The notes below the pieces were generated by a model. It had not been told where the DNA came from, did no database searches, and worked only from the letters and a program-made list of their open reading frames with translations. The translations under genes were made by a program, and so were the position numbers. Shown here piece by piece: positions 63,272-64,000 of a DNA stretch of 64,000 nt. The stretch's first letter is position 1, and every line of letters starts with the position of its first letter. The stretch spans positions 4,464,001 to 4,528,000 of the forward strand of contig CAVNZM010000005.1 of assembly GCA_963693365.1 (NCBI GenBank), written 5' to 3'. Source of the DNA: Amoebidium appalachense. Lineage: Eukaryota; Ichthyosporea.

Positions 63272-63553
63272 TTTGAATGCGGAACACGGTACAAAGTACG
63301 CATACACGACGAGAAGCATGGTGCAGGACACATGCAAAGGCAAACATTCAAGTATGCAACATCAGCCATGTGCACAGTATGCGTCATAAGCAGAGCCCAT
63401 CCTCAGGGAGGACCCAAGTCATCAATTGCGTCTGAGTTTCGACCCCTTAGCCCGCGTATATACGACACTCCAACTCAGACAGCAGCATCAACTGAGCTTG
63501 GGCGGGTCAACCCGTCTTGATCAAAGACGAGCAGGGTTGCTTATGCAAGCAAG
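63272..63553 (-). mobile_element. Diverged full-length copy of the poly(C)-tailed element
   Basis: Shares both ends and several internal blocks with the younger copies (CATAAGCAGAGCCCATCCTC, GAGTTTCGACC, GACGAGCAGGGTTGCTTATG), with clear divergence and small indels between. A G tract of about 21 (63251-63271) marks its tail. Confidence 0.82.
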
Positions 63554-63620
63554 GTGAGCAAAACGGTGAAGATGTGTGTGCAAACTAATGCAGTGCAGCG
63601 AAAAATGTGTATATGCTTAC

Positions 63621-63775
63621 AGATGCACGACACAGAGCAACCATGCCCGGTTGCATGGAAGTAAAGCGGTCTCCACACAGTGGTCTGTCCTGAAAGGACA
63701 CCTCTGAAAGATGGGGGGGGGGGGGGGGAAGGGGGGGAAAGAAGGTAGGAGGGGAAGGGGGGGGGGGGAGAAGAA

Positions 63776-63807
<32 letters not shown>

Positions 63808-63837
63808 GGGGGGGGGGGGGGGGGGAGAGAGAGAGAG

Positions 63838-63868
<31 letters not shown>

Positions 63869-63935
63869 CTGTGGTGGACAGATCAGAGACGAGACCTCCA
63901 TTTCAAAACTTACCAGGCAACCCAAAAACCTAGCC
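63621..63935 (-). CDS. Possible exons of a minus-strand gene entering from the right edge
   Basis: Two segments have good splice signals on the minus strand. 63912-63935 has acceptor TTCTTCTTTCTCAG and donor CTG|GTAAGT. 63621-63703 has acceptor TCTTTCAG and donor CATCT|GTAAGC. Joined in phase 0 they stay open (PARFLGCL, then RCPFRTDHCVETALLPCN). Frames cannot be confirmed without the exons beyond position 64000. Confidence 0.3.
63711..63866 (+). repeat. Poly-G/poly-A compound block
   Basis: Alternating G and A homopolymers with a short (GA)n, in the intron between the two possible exons. Here A precedes G, unlike the usual C-then-A order. Confidence 0.93.
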
Positions 63936-64000
63936 GGCTGAGAAAGAAGAACGGCGGGGGAATTGTTTGGGAAAAGGAGCGGGGGGAGAGAGGGGGGGGG

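Overview
This is a window of nuclear DNA from a eukaryote, most likely a unicellular protist or alga; I cannot place the lineage. Genes are split by many introns (GT-AG, donors often GTGGGT, GTAGGT or GTACGT). Coding exons have sharp edges and balanced composition. The introns and spacers are packed with mono-, di-, tri- and tetranucleotide repeats: (GT)n/(CA)n, (GA)n, (GCGT)n and very long poly-G/poly-C tracts. Most long open frames in the window are artefacts of these repeats. The gene models below were built by joining exons whose splice phases agree.

Layout. 300-9826 (+): a myotubularin-type lipid phosphatase ending in a FYVE zinc finger, its 5' end cut by the window edge. 11300-12881 (-): a small multi-pass membrane protein. 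13531-14605 (+): one or two small uncertain genes. 17298-23056 (-): a long PPR-like helical-repeat protein with a probable mitochondrial presequence and an apparent one-base frameshift. 25525-25842 (+): a small membrane protein. 28122-31492 (+): a five-exon orphan gene. 36897-39723 (-): a LINE-type retrotransposon with an intact reverse transcriptase frame and a poly(A) tail. 40801-42922 (+): a secreted GH114-type glycosidase. 45649-46084: a 436-bp foldback (MITE-like) element. 46309-47242 (+): a possible three-exon small gene. 47552-49484 (-): a SAM-domain protein. 51594-57132 (-): a heterochromatin protein 1 homologue (chromodomain, very long hinge, chromoshadow domain). 59641-63553: a repeat-rich block with minisatellites and several copies of one short dispersed element. 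A possible further minus-strand gene begins at the right edge.

The genes do not form a pathway. They are ordinary unlinked eukaryotic housekeeping or regulatory genes. Clusters of CCAAT boxes and bZIP-type sites (TGACGTCA, TGACTCA) sit upstream of several of them.

The most unusual system is the dispersed element of about 250 bp in 60379-61995, 63272-63553 and inside a phosphatase intron (8584-8768). Read on its own sense strand, every copy shares one 3' end followed by a poly(C) tail. Most copies are cut short at different 5' points, and the clearly truncated copies begin directly next to another C tract. This is the pattern expected of a retroposon that carries a poly(C) tail and inserts at C/G tracts, including the tails of its earlier copies.
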